Part shown: in pieces, positions 25,680 through 33,814 of the stretch
How positions within the stretch are numbered: position 1 is the first letter of the stretch
How the letters are laid out: every line of letters begins with the position of its first letter
DNA from: Phaeodactylibacter luteus
Lineage (GTDB): Bacteria; Bacteroidota; Bacteroidia; Chitinophagales; Saprospiraceae
Assembly: GCF_007993045.1 (NCBI RefSeq)
Contig: NZ_VOOR01000042.1
Location: forward strand, 1-47,740
Direction of reading: 5' to 3'
Length of the DNA stretch: 47,740 nt
Notes under the pieces: model-generated
Seen by the model: only the letters and a program-made list of their open reading frames with translations
What the model was told of the DNA's origin: nothing
The model's database searches: none
Program-made: the position numbers and the translations under genes

Positions 25680-26264
25680 TTATGGGGAAACAGGTGCCAG
25701 CCCAACTGCCTCGGCAGCACAGCGCACAGCTTCCATGAGCGCTTCCTGCTGTTCAGGGGTGAGCATAATCGTCCTTTTCTTCTGCTTATAGCGGATACGG
25801 ATGCCCACGATGCCAAAATTGCTCATGCGGTAAAACAAATCGAGCGGCACCAGGCAGGTGTGCTGATATATCCGCATGTTGGTGTTTTTATCAAAAGTGC
25901 CCTGATCTGGGAAATTGAGCAAAGGCACTGCAGAAGAATCAGAAAATGCAATGATCACATTCTGCCCCGACTCTATTTTGAGGTAGCTGTACTCCGGGGC
26001 AGCGATCGTGAGGAAGAAAGCCTCAAGGCTGTCCTGATCACTTTCTGTAAACGAAAATGCCACCTGCGCCTCCTCTATAATCTTTGGCCCATCCACCGTT
26101 TCGTAAAGGCTTGGGATCAACAGCCCGACAGGCATGGGCTGAGTAGTGACAAGGCGGGTGCTATCAAAAGGGTCCACCTCGTCAGTTGCAAACTTACACT
26201 GAGCAAACGCAGCTGTGGCAGTAGCCAGCAGTGCAGAAAAGAGGAACAGAAAACGGGGTGCCAT
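25680..26264 (-). CDS. Secreted protein of unknown function
   Basis: The 194-residue product has a signal peptide MAPRFLFLFSALLATATAAF ending AQ. The mature region is beta-rich, starting CKFATDEVDPFDSTRLVTTQ and containing SLEAFFLTIAAPEYSYLKIE and the strand-like GIVGIRIRYKQKKRTIMLTP. It ends in a helix, EQQEALMEAVRCAAEAVGLA. It has two cysteines in the first half and one near the end, and no lipobox. I do not recognise the family. ATG 26264 is chosen for the signal peptide. A promoter with a near-consensus -7 box lies 46 bp upstream. Confidence 0.75.
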   Translation of the reverse strand: MAPRFLFLFSALLATATAAFAQCKFATDEVDPFDSTRLVTTQPMPVGLLIPSLYETVDGPKIIEEAQVAFSFTESDQDSLEAFFLTIAAPEYSYLKIESGQNVIIAFSDSSAVPLLNFPDQGTFDKNTNMRIYQHTCLVPLDLFYRMSNFGIVGIRIRYKQKKRTIMLTPEQQEALMEAVRCAAEAVGLAPVSP

Positions 26265-26309
26265 GTATGTGGATTTTATGACTGAACACAAAGGCTACAA
26301 ATCAGGCAG

Positions 26310-26341
26310 CAAAGATAAAGAATCCTGAGCCCCTGAAACAA
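26310..26341 (-). promoter_or_regulatory. Predicted Bacteroidota promoter of the secreted-protein gene
   Basis: On the minus strand TATCTTTG (26310-26317) has TTG at 26339-26341 and a 21 bp spacer. Transcription would start near 26303, giving a leader of about 40 nt to ATG 26264. Confidence 0.55.
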
Positions 26342-26342
26342 G

Positions 26343-26380
26343 GGAAGGCCCGATTGCAATGAATTGCGACCGGGCCTTCC
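26343..26380 (-). terminator. Hairpin terminator of the lipoprotein gene
   Basis: GGAAGGCCCG pairs perfectly with CGGGCCTTCC around an 18-base loop that itself has TTGCAAT-like pairing. On the minus strand it follows the gene ending at 26417. The T run after it is weak (CCTTGTTT). Confidence 0.65.
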
Positions 26381-26416
26381 TCTCAGCTCAACAATTGATG
26401 AAGCGCGCGCTCAATT

Positions 26417-27391
26417 TTAGTACTTGATAGAAAGCTCGTAGCTGTCGTTGTTGTTGCTGTCCGTCTCGTCGATGGCATCAATGCGGATCAGGTAGTAAGT
26501 GCCGTTGCTCAGCACGACGAAGAGGTCTCCCACTGTCAGCTCATCTGATACGTCGGTCACTGCGGTTTCGTTGCTTGTCGCACAGTTCACGGAAACGCCG
26601 TCTGACAATGCGATACCTGTATCATAAGCGCCGATAATCTGCTCTTTATTGGTTACATTGTCAAAGGTGAAGTTTTCAACCTGCGTCAGGTCTACCGCTA
26701 CCATATCAGCACCATTGACGGTGCCAATCTGACGGCGCCAGTTGAGGCCCGGAGCAGGCACAGTGCAATCTAGGCCCAGGTCGCGGATTTCCGCTTCTGC
26801 ATCAGCACTGCCAGTGCCCTCTCCGTTGTCGAGGTTCAGGCCACCAGTGCCAGTAGGCCCAGCTTGGTTGAAGAGCACGCCAGTCAGGGTCATATCCAAT
26901 GGCGTGGTGGGGTCAACCACTGAAACATCAATAGAAGTCACGCTGACTTCGCCAGCCTCATCCTCAATCTGAAAGCTAAAGGTAGCAAAGCTGCCGTCAG
27001 CAATGTCAAAAGGGGTAATGCTGATGTCCATTACTGCCCCGTCTTTAGCTGCGCCAAAGAACGTGACCGGGTTGTTCGCCGTTTCGGTGCTGCCATTGAT
27101 CGCGTACTCGCCATAGTAGTTAATGATATCCGCATTGCCGACCACGACGCCGTCCACCAAGAAAGTAAAGGTCTCAAGCGGAGTAGATCCTGGCTTCAGG
27201 TCTATGCTCACCATGAAGGATTCTCCTGGCTCGAGCGTCACATCTGAAGTGACCAAGTCGGTGCCAGACAAGAGGCTCACTGAAGGCGGGGTATTCGTTG
27301 GGTCCATAGGCTCGTCTTCTGTACAGCCTGTAGCGATAAGGAGGCTAAGGACAAAAGCCGCACCGGTGAGTCTCAGAAATAATTTTTGCAT
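26417..27391 (-). CDS. Lipoprotein with Ig/PKD-like domains
   Basis: The 324-residue protein has a signal peptide with lipobox IATGC (Cys23), then the acidic linker TEDEPMDPTNTPPSVSLLSG. Two beta-sandwich regions follow: about 35-150 (SFMVSIDLKPGSTPLETFTF, FLVDGVVVGNADIINYYGEY) and 150-320 (FATFSFQIEDEAGEVSVTSI, NVTNKEQIIGAYDTGIALSD, LSNGTYYLIRIDAIDETDSN). The C-terminal YLIRIDAIDETDSN followed by NNDSYELSIKY resembles end strands of Bacteroidota surface lipoproteins. Start ATG 27391 is set by the signal peptide. The role is unknown; exposure on the outer membrane is likely. Confidence 0.78.
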   Translation of the reverse strand: MQKLFLRLTGAAFVLSLLIATGCTEDEPMDPTNTPPSVSLLSGTDLVTSDVTLEPGESFMVSIDLKPGSTPLETFTFLVDGVVVGNADIINYYGEYAINGSTETANNPVTFFGAAKDGAVMDISITPFDIADGSFATFSFQIEDEAGEVSVTSIDVSVVDPTTPLDMTLTGVLFNQAGPTGTGGLNLDNGEGTGSADAEAEIRDLGLDCTVPAPGLNWRRQIGTVNGADMVAVDLTQVENFTFDNVTNKEQIIGAYDTGIALSDGVSVNCATSNETAVTDVSDELTVGDLFVVLSNGTYYLIRIDAIDETDSNNNDSYELSIKY

Positions 27392-27597
27392 AATAATGGA
27401 TTTGAATTTTGTTGTAAACAGTTTAGGAATTGGTTTTTCTCTGCTGCGCAAAAAGCACATCATTCTGACGCAGCAGTAGTGGGATAGTAACGTAGCAGAT
27501 GGCTGTTCCGCACCCCGGCTTAACACTTTTTAATGCTTTGCCGGCCGTTTTTAAGAAACCCTTTTCATCTGCATATGTTCGTACCCTCTTAACGCAG

Positions 27598-27635
27598 AAA
27601 AGCAGGACAGGTAGTATGCCCTGCCCTGCTTTTTT
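27598..27635. terminator. Intrinsic terminator downstream of the amidase
   Basis: AAAAGCAGG..CAGG pairs with CCTG.CCCTGCTTTT around a short loop, with T runs on both strands. In the minus direction it follows the amidase gene ending at 27683. Confidence 0.85.
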
Positions 27636-27682
27636 GCGGAAGCCGCACTGATGCGCAGCATAAACCGCTCTTTTATAGCAGC

Positions 27683-29254
27683 TTACTCTTTCACGACTCT
27701 AAACACCGCCCGTTGCCCATTTTGCGTCAGCTCCAGCAAGTACAAGCCCGGGGGCAAAGTGCCCATCTCCCAAGACAGCTCTAGGGCACCGCCCCTGACT
27801 TCTCCTGAGCGGATCAGGCGGGAGGCCGTATCCATCAACCGCACGTGCAGCGGCCCCTGAAATGGCGATTCCCAGCGTACCTGCAGTACCCCTGCCACAG
27901 GGTTCGGAAAAACTTCCACCCGCTGCCCGTGCAACAAGTCGGCCGTACTGACGATGTTGACAAAGGCAAAGGCTTTGTTGGTATACAGCGAGGTATCCTG
28001 CCCATCAGTCGCACGGACCTGATAATAATACCCGCTTTGTGGTTCAACGGTATCATCTGTGTAGGAAACTGCATCTGCAGGGGCCTCCCCAATCTGAACA
28101 TAATCCCCAAAAAAGGAGGTGGCCCGCTCTATGAGAAAGGCCGTCTCATTGTCCGATGCATCTTCCCAATTTAGGACAACCGTGGTATCGCTCATCGGGG
28201 CAGCAGTCAGATTGGCCGGTGGGGCAATAGCTGCACAAGAGCTCGCAATATAAGCCACGACGGCATCCCTGATTTCGGGCAGCTCAGGGTAAAAAGCATC
28301 GCCGGGGCAGGCCGTGGAGCACCCATCCCGGTGGCCAGAAATGTGCATCAGGCTGAGCCCAGAACTGCCATGGAAGGAAGTGCCGAGGGGGTCGGCCCCT
28401 ATATCGCAGCTCTTCCAGGCCAGCAGCTGGGCCAGAGCGGCCTTGGCCTGAACAGTTGGGGTGATGTTCGTATAGTCGCCCAACATGCAGACGCCCATGG
28501 TACTGCCGTTTGTCCCACAAAAGTGGGCGCCCAGCCGGTTATCGCCACGCCCTTCATAAATAACGCCATTGGGGTCGATCAGCCAGTTGTAGCCCACATC
28601 GTCCCAGCCATTTACCCCAGTGTGGAAATCCCAGATGGCACGGACTACCGCCGCCCAGTCTGAAGCGGTATTAGTCCCTGCAGCATGATGGACAATCAGG
28701 TGGGTAACGCTAGTGGTAGCAGGCGTGGGGTCTTCTGGACAGGTACCGCTAGGGCACCAATCGTCGCGCCCTTCGTAGGCCGGCTGAGGGCAGGGGCAGA
28801 ACACCGGCGAGCGCTCTTCCACCAGCGTTTCCTTTTGAGCAGCATCCGGAAGGCTGCTCTCGCCTGGGTTAAAAAAATGCAGGGTGAGGTTGTCCATGCC
28901 TGCTGTGCCTGCTACTTGTACCTTCCGGGTATCTGCTGGCGCAAAATGCAGCACACTGACCCGCTTTTCAGGGGACTGCTCGGCGTGCCCCTCCATCGGC
29001 AGCGCTTGCCAATCCCCCCAAATGCCGTCTGCAGCGGCAAAACGGGCACTCACCAGGCCAGGGCTTCCCGACCAAGTAACAGAAAAGGCTAGAAAATGTA
29101 CTGCCTCCGCTAAAGGGACATCAAGGGGCGCAGACTGAAAAGCCCCTCCTCTATATTCGGGGGACAACTCAAGTGTGGCCCGCTCAGGCTGGGCCATCAT
29201 AGAAAAGGTGAGCAACGAGAGCATCGCGCTAAGTAGCCAATTGCTTTTTTTCAT
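27683..29254 (-). CDS. N-acetylmuramoyl-L-alanine amidase (PGRP type) with FN3 and T9SS sorting domain
   Basis: The 523-residue secreted protein has a signal peptide (MKKSNWLLSAMLSLLTFSMM) and an N-terminal beta domain (about 25-135). A Cys/Pro linker (FCPCPQPAYEGRDDWCPSGT) resembles those before such amidases. The amidase_2/peptidoglycan-recognition domain (about 180-340) has zinc ligands in THLIVHHAAG, VGYNWLIDPNGVIYEGRGDN and SGHRDGCSTACPGDAFYPEL. A fibronectin type III domain (about 348-435) and a T9SS type A sorting domain (VFPNPVAGVLQVRWESP...LPPGLYLLELTQNGQRAVFR) follow. It is expected to act outside the cell, cutting peptidoglycan of prey or neighbours or remodelling shed wall. It is transcribed alone. 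Confidence 0.92.
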   Translation of the reverse strand: MKKSNWLLSAMLSLLTFSMMAQPERATLELSPEYRGGAFQSAPLDVPLAEAVHFLAFSVTWSGSPGLVSARFAAADGIWGDWQALPMEGHAEQSPEKRVSVLHFAPADTRKVQVAGTAGMDNLTLHFFNPGESSLPDAAQKETLVEERSPVFCPCPQPAYEGRDDWCPSGTCPEDPTPATTSVTHLIVHHAAGTNTASDWAAVVRAIWDFHTGVNGWDDVGYNWLIDPNGVIYEGRGDNRLGAHFCGTNGSTMGVCMLGDYTNITPTVQAKAALAQLLAWKSCDIGADPLGTSFHGSSGLSLMHISGHRDGCSTACPGDAFYPELPEIRDAVVAYIASSCAAIAPPANLTAAPMSDTTVVLNWEDASDNETAFLIERATSFFGDYVQIGEAPADAVSYTDDTVEPQSGYYYQVRATDGQDTSLYTNKAFAFVNIVSTADLLHGQRVEVFPNPVAGVLQVRWESPFQGPLHVRLMDTASRLIRSGEVRGGALELSWEMGTLPPGLYLLELTQNGQRAVFRVVKE

Positions 29255-29442
29255 AGGTTCATTTTTTATCTGGGAATGCCAGAAACAGAAAGCTAAATAA
29301 AAAATTCATTTGGAGCTTGGGGCTGGCACCGGCAGGGCTGCAGCGCCTACAGGGTCTGATAATTCAGAAATAATCCTCACCTTTGCTGCAGCCAAAACCA
29401 AATTACTCAAATGGGCTCAAAAAGCCCAAAGACCAACAATAT

Positions 29443-30621
29443 ATGGATTACTTCAAAGAATCGCTCTATCTACACCAATACCTAAAGGGCAAGATACGGA
29501 TGACGCCCAAAATGGATGTGCGTTCCAAGGAAGACCTTTCCCTGGTCTATTCGCCCGGAGTAGCGGAGCCTTGCCGAGCCATAGCTGCTGACCCCGAAAA
29601 AGTATGGGATTACACCATCAAAGGCAATACCGTAGCTATTGTCACCGACGGGTCTGCTGTCTTGGGGCTGGGCAATATTGGCGCTAAAGCCTCCATCCCC
29701 GTCATGGAGGGCAAAGCTATGCTTTTCAAACGCTTCGCCAACATTGACGCCTTCCCTATTTGCCTGGACACCCAGGATACAGAAAAAATCATTGAGACGG
29801 TCAAGATCATCGCGCCTGTTTTTGGGGGCATCAACCTTGAAGATATCTCTGCACCCCGCAGCTTCGAAATCGAAGAGCGCCTGCAGGATATTGGCATTCC
29901 GGTTTTCCATGACGACCAGCACGGCACCGCTATTGTAGTGCTCGCAGGTCTGATCAACGCCGCCAAGCTCGTTGGCAAAAACCTCTTTGACCTTAAAGTC
30001 GTCATCAATGGCGCTGGTGCAGCCGGAGTGGCCATTGCCCGCCTGCTGAGGTGTGTAGACCACGTGGGCAATACCGAGTGTATCTCCGTGCGGGAGGTCA
30101 TCATGTGCGACAGCAAGGGGGTTATCCACGCTGGCCGGGATGACCTGAACTCCTCTAAGCAGGAAGTGCTCCAATACACCAATCCCAGCGGCAAGTCTGG
30201 CACCGTACACGATGCCCTTCAAGACGCGGACGTGTTCATTGGCGTCAGTGTAGGGGGGCTCCTCAAAGCAGAGGATGTGCAACGCATGGCCAATGACGCC
30301 ATCATTTTTGCGCTGGCTAACCCAGACCCGGAAATCATGCCAGACGAGGCTTACAAAGGTGGGGCGGCTATCGTCGGCACAGGCCGTAGCGACCTCCCCA
30401 ATCAGGTCAATAACGTCCTTGGATTCCCTGGTATTTTCCGGGGCGCCCTCGATGCCCAGGCCCGGCGCATCACCCCGAGCATGAAACTGGCAGCGGCCTA
30501 TGCTATTGCAGATTTCATACCCAACCCTACCCGGGAATCAATCATACCGGCCTCCCTTCAGGAGCAGGTAGCCTGGAAAGTAGCCGAAGCAGTGAGGGAA
30601 GCCGCTCTCAAGGATATGTAA
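29443..30621 (+). CDS. Malic enzyme (malate dehydrogenase, oxaloacetate-decarboxylating)
   Basis: The 392-residue protein carries the malic-enzyme N-terminal motif VYSPGVAEPCRAI, the catalytic segment VTDGSAVLGLGNIGAKASIP, the metal-binding EDISAPRSFEIEERL and FHDDQHGTA, and the NAD(P) Rossmann motif NGAGAAGVAIARL. It ends after the dehydrogenase core and lacks the phosphotransacetylase-like domain of long bacterial MaeB, so it is the short form. It converts malate to pyruvate and CO2 with NAD(P) reduction. ATG 29443 gives MDYFKESLYLHQYLKGKI, the usual N-terminus. It is closed by a terminator at 30646. Confidence 0.92.
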   Translation: MDYFKESLYLHQYLKGKIRMTPKMDVRSKEDLSLVYSPGVAEPCRAIAADPEKVWDYTIKGNTVAIVTDGSAVLGLGNIGAKASIPVMEGKAMLFKRFANIDAFPICLDTQDTEKIIETVKIIAPVFGGINLEDISAPRSFEIEERLQDIGIPVFHDDQHGTAIVVLAGLINAAKLVGKNLFDLKVVINGAGAAGVAIARLLRCVDHVGNTECISVREVIMCDSKGVIHAGRDDLNSSKQEVLQYTNPSGKSGTVHDALQDADVFIGVSVGGLLKAEDVQRMANDAIIFALANPDPEIMPDEAYKGGAAIVGTGRSDLPNQVNNVLGFPGIFRGALDAQARRITPSMKLAAAYAIADFIPNPTRESIIPASLQEQVAWKVAEAVREAALKDM

Positions 30622-30645
30622 AATCAGAAACGTTTCTTTGGAATG

Positions 30646-30675
30646 AAGCCAGGGCCTGTACGCTCTGGCTTTTTT
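30646..30675 (+). terminator. Intrinsic terminator after malic enzyme
   Basis: AAGCCAG pairs with CTGGCTT around ggcctgtacgct, then TTTTTT. It separates the convergent malic enzyme and TRIC genes and reaches the stop codon of the latter. Confidence 0.8.
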
Positions 30676-31295
30676 CATCCTTTTCTATCCTTAATCTCTA
30701 CATGCGGTAGGCCCCAGTGAAAGCGCACAGCCAGAATGCGCAAGATAATAATGAAACTCACCGTCACGACCACGGCCCAGTTGTATGGCAAGCTGAGCTG
30801 CTGCAAGAACAGGAACAGCAGCGCCCCCGCCATACAAGCCGTTGCATAAATTTCCCCACGGAAAATAAGTGGCTCCACATTGCAGAGCATATCCCGGATG
30901 ACCCCGCCAAAAACCGCAGATACCGTACCCATTAGCACGGCGACAGATGGAGAGACCCCAAAACTCAGGGCTTTGTTGAGGCCCAAAATGGTGAACAGCC
31001 CAATACCGATGGTATCAAACAGGAACATCGTCCGCCTTAGCTTTAAGATGTATGCTTGGAACAGGTAACCGAAAGCAGCCCCCCCACCGATCACCCAAAG
31101 GTAGTTGGTATCCTGCATCCAGCCTACAGGGGTAGCCCCAATGAGGACGTCCCTCACGCTCCCTCCTCCGACTGCTGTCACTAATGCGATCACTGCACCA
31201 CCAAACAAGTCAAACCGCTTGTTGGCGGCCGTTAGCATGCCGCTTATCGCGAAAACGAAGGTCCCCACCAGGTCTAGGGTATAGATCAGATCCAT
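30675..31295 (-). CDS. TRIC-family cation channel (UPF0126-like)
   Basis: The 206-residue membrane protein has seven helices in two homologous halves. Each half carries the family's Gly-rich pore motif: GGGSVRDVLIGATP in the first and FGGVIRDMLCNVEP in the second. The N-terminal FVFAISGMLTAANKRFDLFG is typical. TRIC proteins form trimeric monovalent cation channels in the membrane; bacterial physiology is poorly defined. Divergent from the Usp cluster (162 bp between starts). The short basic tail HVEIKDRKG is cytoplasmic by the positive-inside rule. Confidence 0.9.
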   Translation of the reverse strand: MDLIYTLDLVGTFVFAISGMLTAANKRFDLFGGAVIALVTAVGGGSVRDVLIGATPVGWMQDTNYLWVIGGGAAFGYLFQAYILKLRRTMFLFDTIGIGLFTILGLNKALSFGVSPSVAVLMGTVSAVFGGVIRDMLCNVEPLIFRGEIYATACMAGALLFLFLQQLSLPYNWAVVVTVSFIIILRILAVRFHWGLPHVEIKDRKG

Positions 31296-31456
31296 GCGCT
31301 TGGCTTTTGGGCGAAGTTACATCGTCTTGATAAAAGTCATGCCTCCCCCTTGACGATTGTCAGCCCATGGCCATGGCGTGTCTGCTACTTTTGAGCATGA
31401 GTTGAGGCCATTTCCCCATGGCTGCTCCAATTTGCAAAAGCCAAAAAGACCGAACT

Positions 31457-32377
31457 ATGAAAAACCCAGCAAAAGCCGTATCCCCACTTGCCATCAGCCA
31501 AGTCTTGGTTGCCCTTGAGCTTGGGCAATCTGACGAAGCTACACTGCAGTACCTGCACCACCTCTGCGGGCAGCTGCCAGTACAAAAGTTGCATTTCCTG
31601 CATGTACTGCCCAGGTTTGATGCCTTGCACGCCTTCCCTGGCCGGGAAACAGCCAACGGGCTGAACAGCTATGAAGTCAACGAAGAAGTCAGGCAGCAAA
31701 TGGAAGAGCGGATACAAGCTGCTTTGGGCGATAATGCCGCCCTGCAAGCTAATTTTGAAATCAGGGAGGGCGAGCCCCTCGAAGAACTGCTGAACGAAGC
31801 GAAGGAGTCTGATGCAGACCTGCTCGTTATCGGCCAGAACAGCGGGGAAGGCCGGCATGGCATCCTAGGGAAAAATCTGGCGCGGCGCTCCACTGCAAAT
31901 GTCTGGGTAGTGCCTGACCATGCCAAAGCACAAATACACCATATACTTGTGCCTATCGACTTTTCTGCGTATTCCACGAAAGCCCTGAAAGCTGCTATTG
32001 CGCTACGGGACGAACTGAGCGGAGCAGTGCAGATCACAGCGCTCCACGTTTATGAAATGCCGGACCTGAGCGTGTACAAGATACAGCGGACCCCTGCTCA
32101 GTTTGAGCGTATGCTCCGCAAAGACCACGAAGAAGCATTCGAAGCCTTTCTCCATACCCATTTCCCAAAAGAAAAGGAGGGCATAGCCACCAGACTAGTG
32201 CTGAAAGAAGGCCCCGGCATTGCTCATTACCTGATGGGCACGGCCCGCGAAAGCGGCGCAGACCTCATCATTATGGGCGCTAAAGGCCATTCTAAGGTAG
32301 AACGGCTGCTGCTTGGCAGTGTCACAGAACGGCTGCTCATGCAAAATGAGCAAACGCCTGTTCTCGTCGTCAAATAA
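31457..32377 (+). CDS. Tandem universal stress protein (UspA x2)
   Basis: The 306-residue protein has two UspA domains. The second (about 155-306) is intact for ATP binding: IHHILVPIDFSAYSTKALKA at its start and MGAKGHSKVERLLLGSVTER with the G-2x-G-9x-G(S) signature. In the first (about 10-145) the equivalent IGQNSGEGRHGILGKNLARR is degenerate, so ATP binding there is doubtful. ATG 31457 is preferred; an upstream in-frame start adds 13 residues. A possible -7 box TACTTTTG lies at 31385 but has poor spacing to a TTG. It starts a cluster of Usp and CBS genes to 35518. Confidence 0.87.
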   Translation: MKNPAKAVSPLAISQVLVALELGQSDEATLQYLHHLCGQLPVQKLHFLHVLPRFDALHAFPGRETANGLNSYEVNEEVRQQMEERIQAALGDNAALQANFEIREGEPLEELLNEAKESDADLLVIGQNSGEGRHGILGKNLARRSTANVWVVPDHAKAQIHHILVPIDFSAYSTKALKAAIALRDELSGAVQITALHVYEMPDLSVYKIQRTPAQFERMLRKDHEEAFEAFLHTHFPKEKEGIATRLVLKEGPGIAHYLMGTARESGADLIIMGAKGHSKVERLLLGSVTERLLMQNEQTPVLVVK

Positions 32378-32505
32378 AAACAGTGGAAAGCAAAGCTCCG
32401 CTGCTCAAAAAATCTATTTAGTGAGGTTAGTTTTTCGGGAGGCCGCCCGAATCTTATCCGGCGGCCTCTTTCACTCGCCCACAAGAGGACCAAAAAAACA
32501 GCCCG

Positions 32506-32889
32506 ATGATTATCTCAGATTATCAAACCTTAAAAGATATACAGGCCGAATTCCATCGGACATTCCCCGGCCTGAAGATTGAGTTTTACGCCTCCCCACA
32601 TCAGCCAGGCAAGGGCTCCCCCAAACGGGAGCAAATAGACCCTGGCCTGCAGCTGAAGTTTGTTCGGGCTAAACACACCAAAGGGGAGCTGCAGCTGTCA
32701 CCTGACATGAGCGTGGCCGAGCTCGAAAGCGCACTTCAGGAGCAGTTTGGGCTGCACGCACAAGTTTTCCGCAAATCCGGGAACCTTTGGATGCAGACCA
32801 CTTCTACCGACGACTGGCCGCTCGAACGGCAAAACCGGAAGGGGACAGCCTCTGAAGCCCATTACAATGAAAAACAACAAGATTTATGA
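32506..32889 (+). CDS. Small hypothetical protein of the stress cluster
   Basis: The 127-residue protein is soluble and basic. Its middle (DPGLQLKFVRAKHTKGELQL, SPDMSVAELESALQEQFGLH, AQVFRKSGNLWMQTTSTDDW) alternates strands and one helix, resembling a beta-grasp or ubiquitin-like arrangement, but this is only a visual guess. The C-terminal part is polar and likely disordered. Its stop overlaps the next start (ATGA at 32886), so it is translationally coupled to the CBS protein and probably works with it. It contains no catalytic motif I recognise. Confidence 0.75.
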   Translation: MIISDYQTLKDIQAEFHRTFPGLKIEFYASPHQPGKGSPKREQIDPGLQLKFVRAKHTKGELQLSPDMSVAELESALQEQFGLHAQVFRKSGNLWMQTTSTDDWPLERQNRKGTASEAHYNEKQQDL

Positions 32890-33293
32890 TTGCCCAATCC
32901 GTTGCTGTAGCCGAACTGATGACTACCCGGGTCCTCTTTGCCAAACCTGAGCAAGACTTCCAAGAGATTGCCCGCCTGTTTGGGGAGCTGCACATCCACC
33001 ACTTGCCTGTAACCGACGAAAACGGTAAGCTCGTAGGCATCATCAGTGCCAATGACATCATGAAAGCCTATAGCCGTTGGAGGGCGGCAGACGATCAGCT
33101 TTCCAGGCTTTCGCTCAAAGTTGCCGACCTTATGACGAGCAGCCCATATTACGTCTGCCCTTCCAGCTCTATTCAAAAAGCGGCAGAGCTGTTTACCCTG
33201 CATGGCATCCAAAGCCTGCCGGTAGTGGAAGGCAACAAGGTCGTCGGCATCATCACTTCCCGAGACTTAGTGCGCTACTTTGCAGAGCTATAA
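32886..33293 (+). CDS. Two-CBS-domain protein
   Basis: The 135-residue protein consists only of a tandem CBS pair (Bateman module). CBS1 is VAELMTTRVLFAKPEQDFQE to HHLPVTDENGKLVGIISAND. CBS2 is KVADLMTSSPYYVCPSSSIQ to QSLPVVEGNKVVGIITSRDL. Such stand-alone pairs bind adenine nucleotides and report energy state. It overlaps the preceding gene by 4 bp and is closed by a strong terminator at 33372. With the three tandem Usp proteins nearby it suggests a nucleotide-sensing stress module. Confidence 0.93.
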   Translation: MIAQSVAVAELMTTRVLFAKPEQDFQEIARLFGELHIHHLPVTDENGKLVGIISANDIMKAYSRWRAADDQLSRLSLKVADLMTSSPYYVCPSSSIQKAAELFTLHGIQSLPVVEGNKVVGIITSRDLVRYFAEL

Positions 33294-33371
33294 TACCACT
33301 TGAAGCAATAGATAACCGGCCCAGGCAGTTGCCTGGGATAAGAATAAATTGGCTTTTGCGACTAGGATGAG

Positions 33372-33404
33372 GGGTGGCTGCCAGCACGGCAGCTGCCCTT
33401 TTTT
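33372..33404 (+). terminator. Strong intrinsic terminator after the CBS gene
   Basis: GGGTGGCTGCC pairs with GGCAGCTGCCC (11 bp, two wobble pairs) around AGCAC, followed by TTTTTT. A second, smaller hairpin (CCCAGGCA/TGCCTGGG) lies upstream near 33320-33340. Confidence 0.9.
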
Positions 33405-33407
33405 AAT

Positions 33408-33643
33408 GGGCGCAAACCAGATTGCCACTTTTTTTTGACCGCCCCCCACTGCAAGGAGGGGACCTGCCCAGCGTGCTTCGCGGGATGGGGCACAATGTGA
33501 GGGGCCTGCCCCTGCCCGATGGCAGGTGCCGCTATGCTGCGGGGCTCGCTGTCCGCTCGGCCCTATCGGGCGTACCCCCCTTCGCAGCGCTAGGCCAATG
33601 CCAGGCTATAGCATAGCCCCCTGCGACATTTGGGCTTACGCCC
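33408..33643 (-). repeat. Family A dispersed repeat, copy 5
   Basis: Both ends are clear: GGGCGCAAACCAGATTGCC on the left and GCGACATTTGGGCTTACGCC on the right. The core is the short subtype with an extra about 50 bp after the left T run. No B element is present, so it shows the uninterrupted joint ccaggctatagcatagcc. Confidence 0.85.
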
Positions 33644-33650
33644 TTTTCAA

Positions 33651-33680
33651 GAGCCTGTTTGCTAAAATCCAAACAGGCTC
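33651..33680. repeat. Perfect 11-bp hairpin
   Basis: GAGCCTGTTTG and CAAACAGGCTC pair perfectly around CTAAAATC. There is no T run, so it is not a standard terminator. It lies 135 bp upstream of the second Usp gene and just outside family A copy 5. The remaining gap to 33814 shows nothing recognisable. Confidence 0.7.
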
Positions 33681-33814
33681 AAATGGTTGACAAAAATCAC
33701 CCCTTTGGCTGAGCTTTCCTATTTTTATCCTAGTGCCAGCTAAGCTATATTATAGTAGCCTTAACGGTCCGATTTCGCTACCTACTCTATTTTCATTGCC
33801 CTAAACCAGCCGTT

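Noticed and set aside
26343-26380. The hairpin considered as an operator for the 25680-26264 gene
   Set aside because: It overlaps the predicted -33 region, but its position after the 26417 stop codon and its shape fit a terminator better; there is no evidence for a regulator.
33651-33680. Perfect hairpin considered as a terminator
   Set aside because: No T run follows on either strand, and the CBS transcript already ends at 33404. It was kept only as a repeat.
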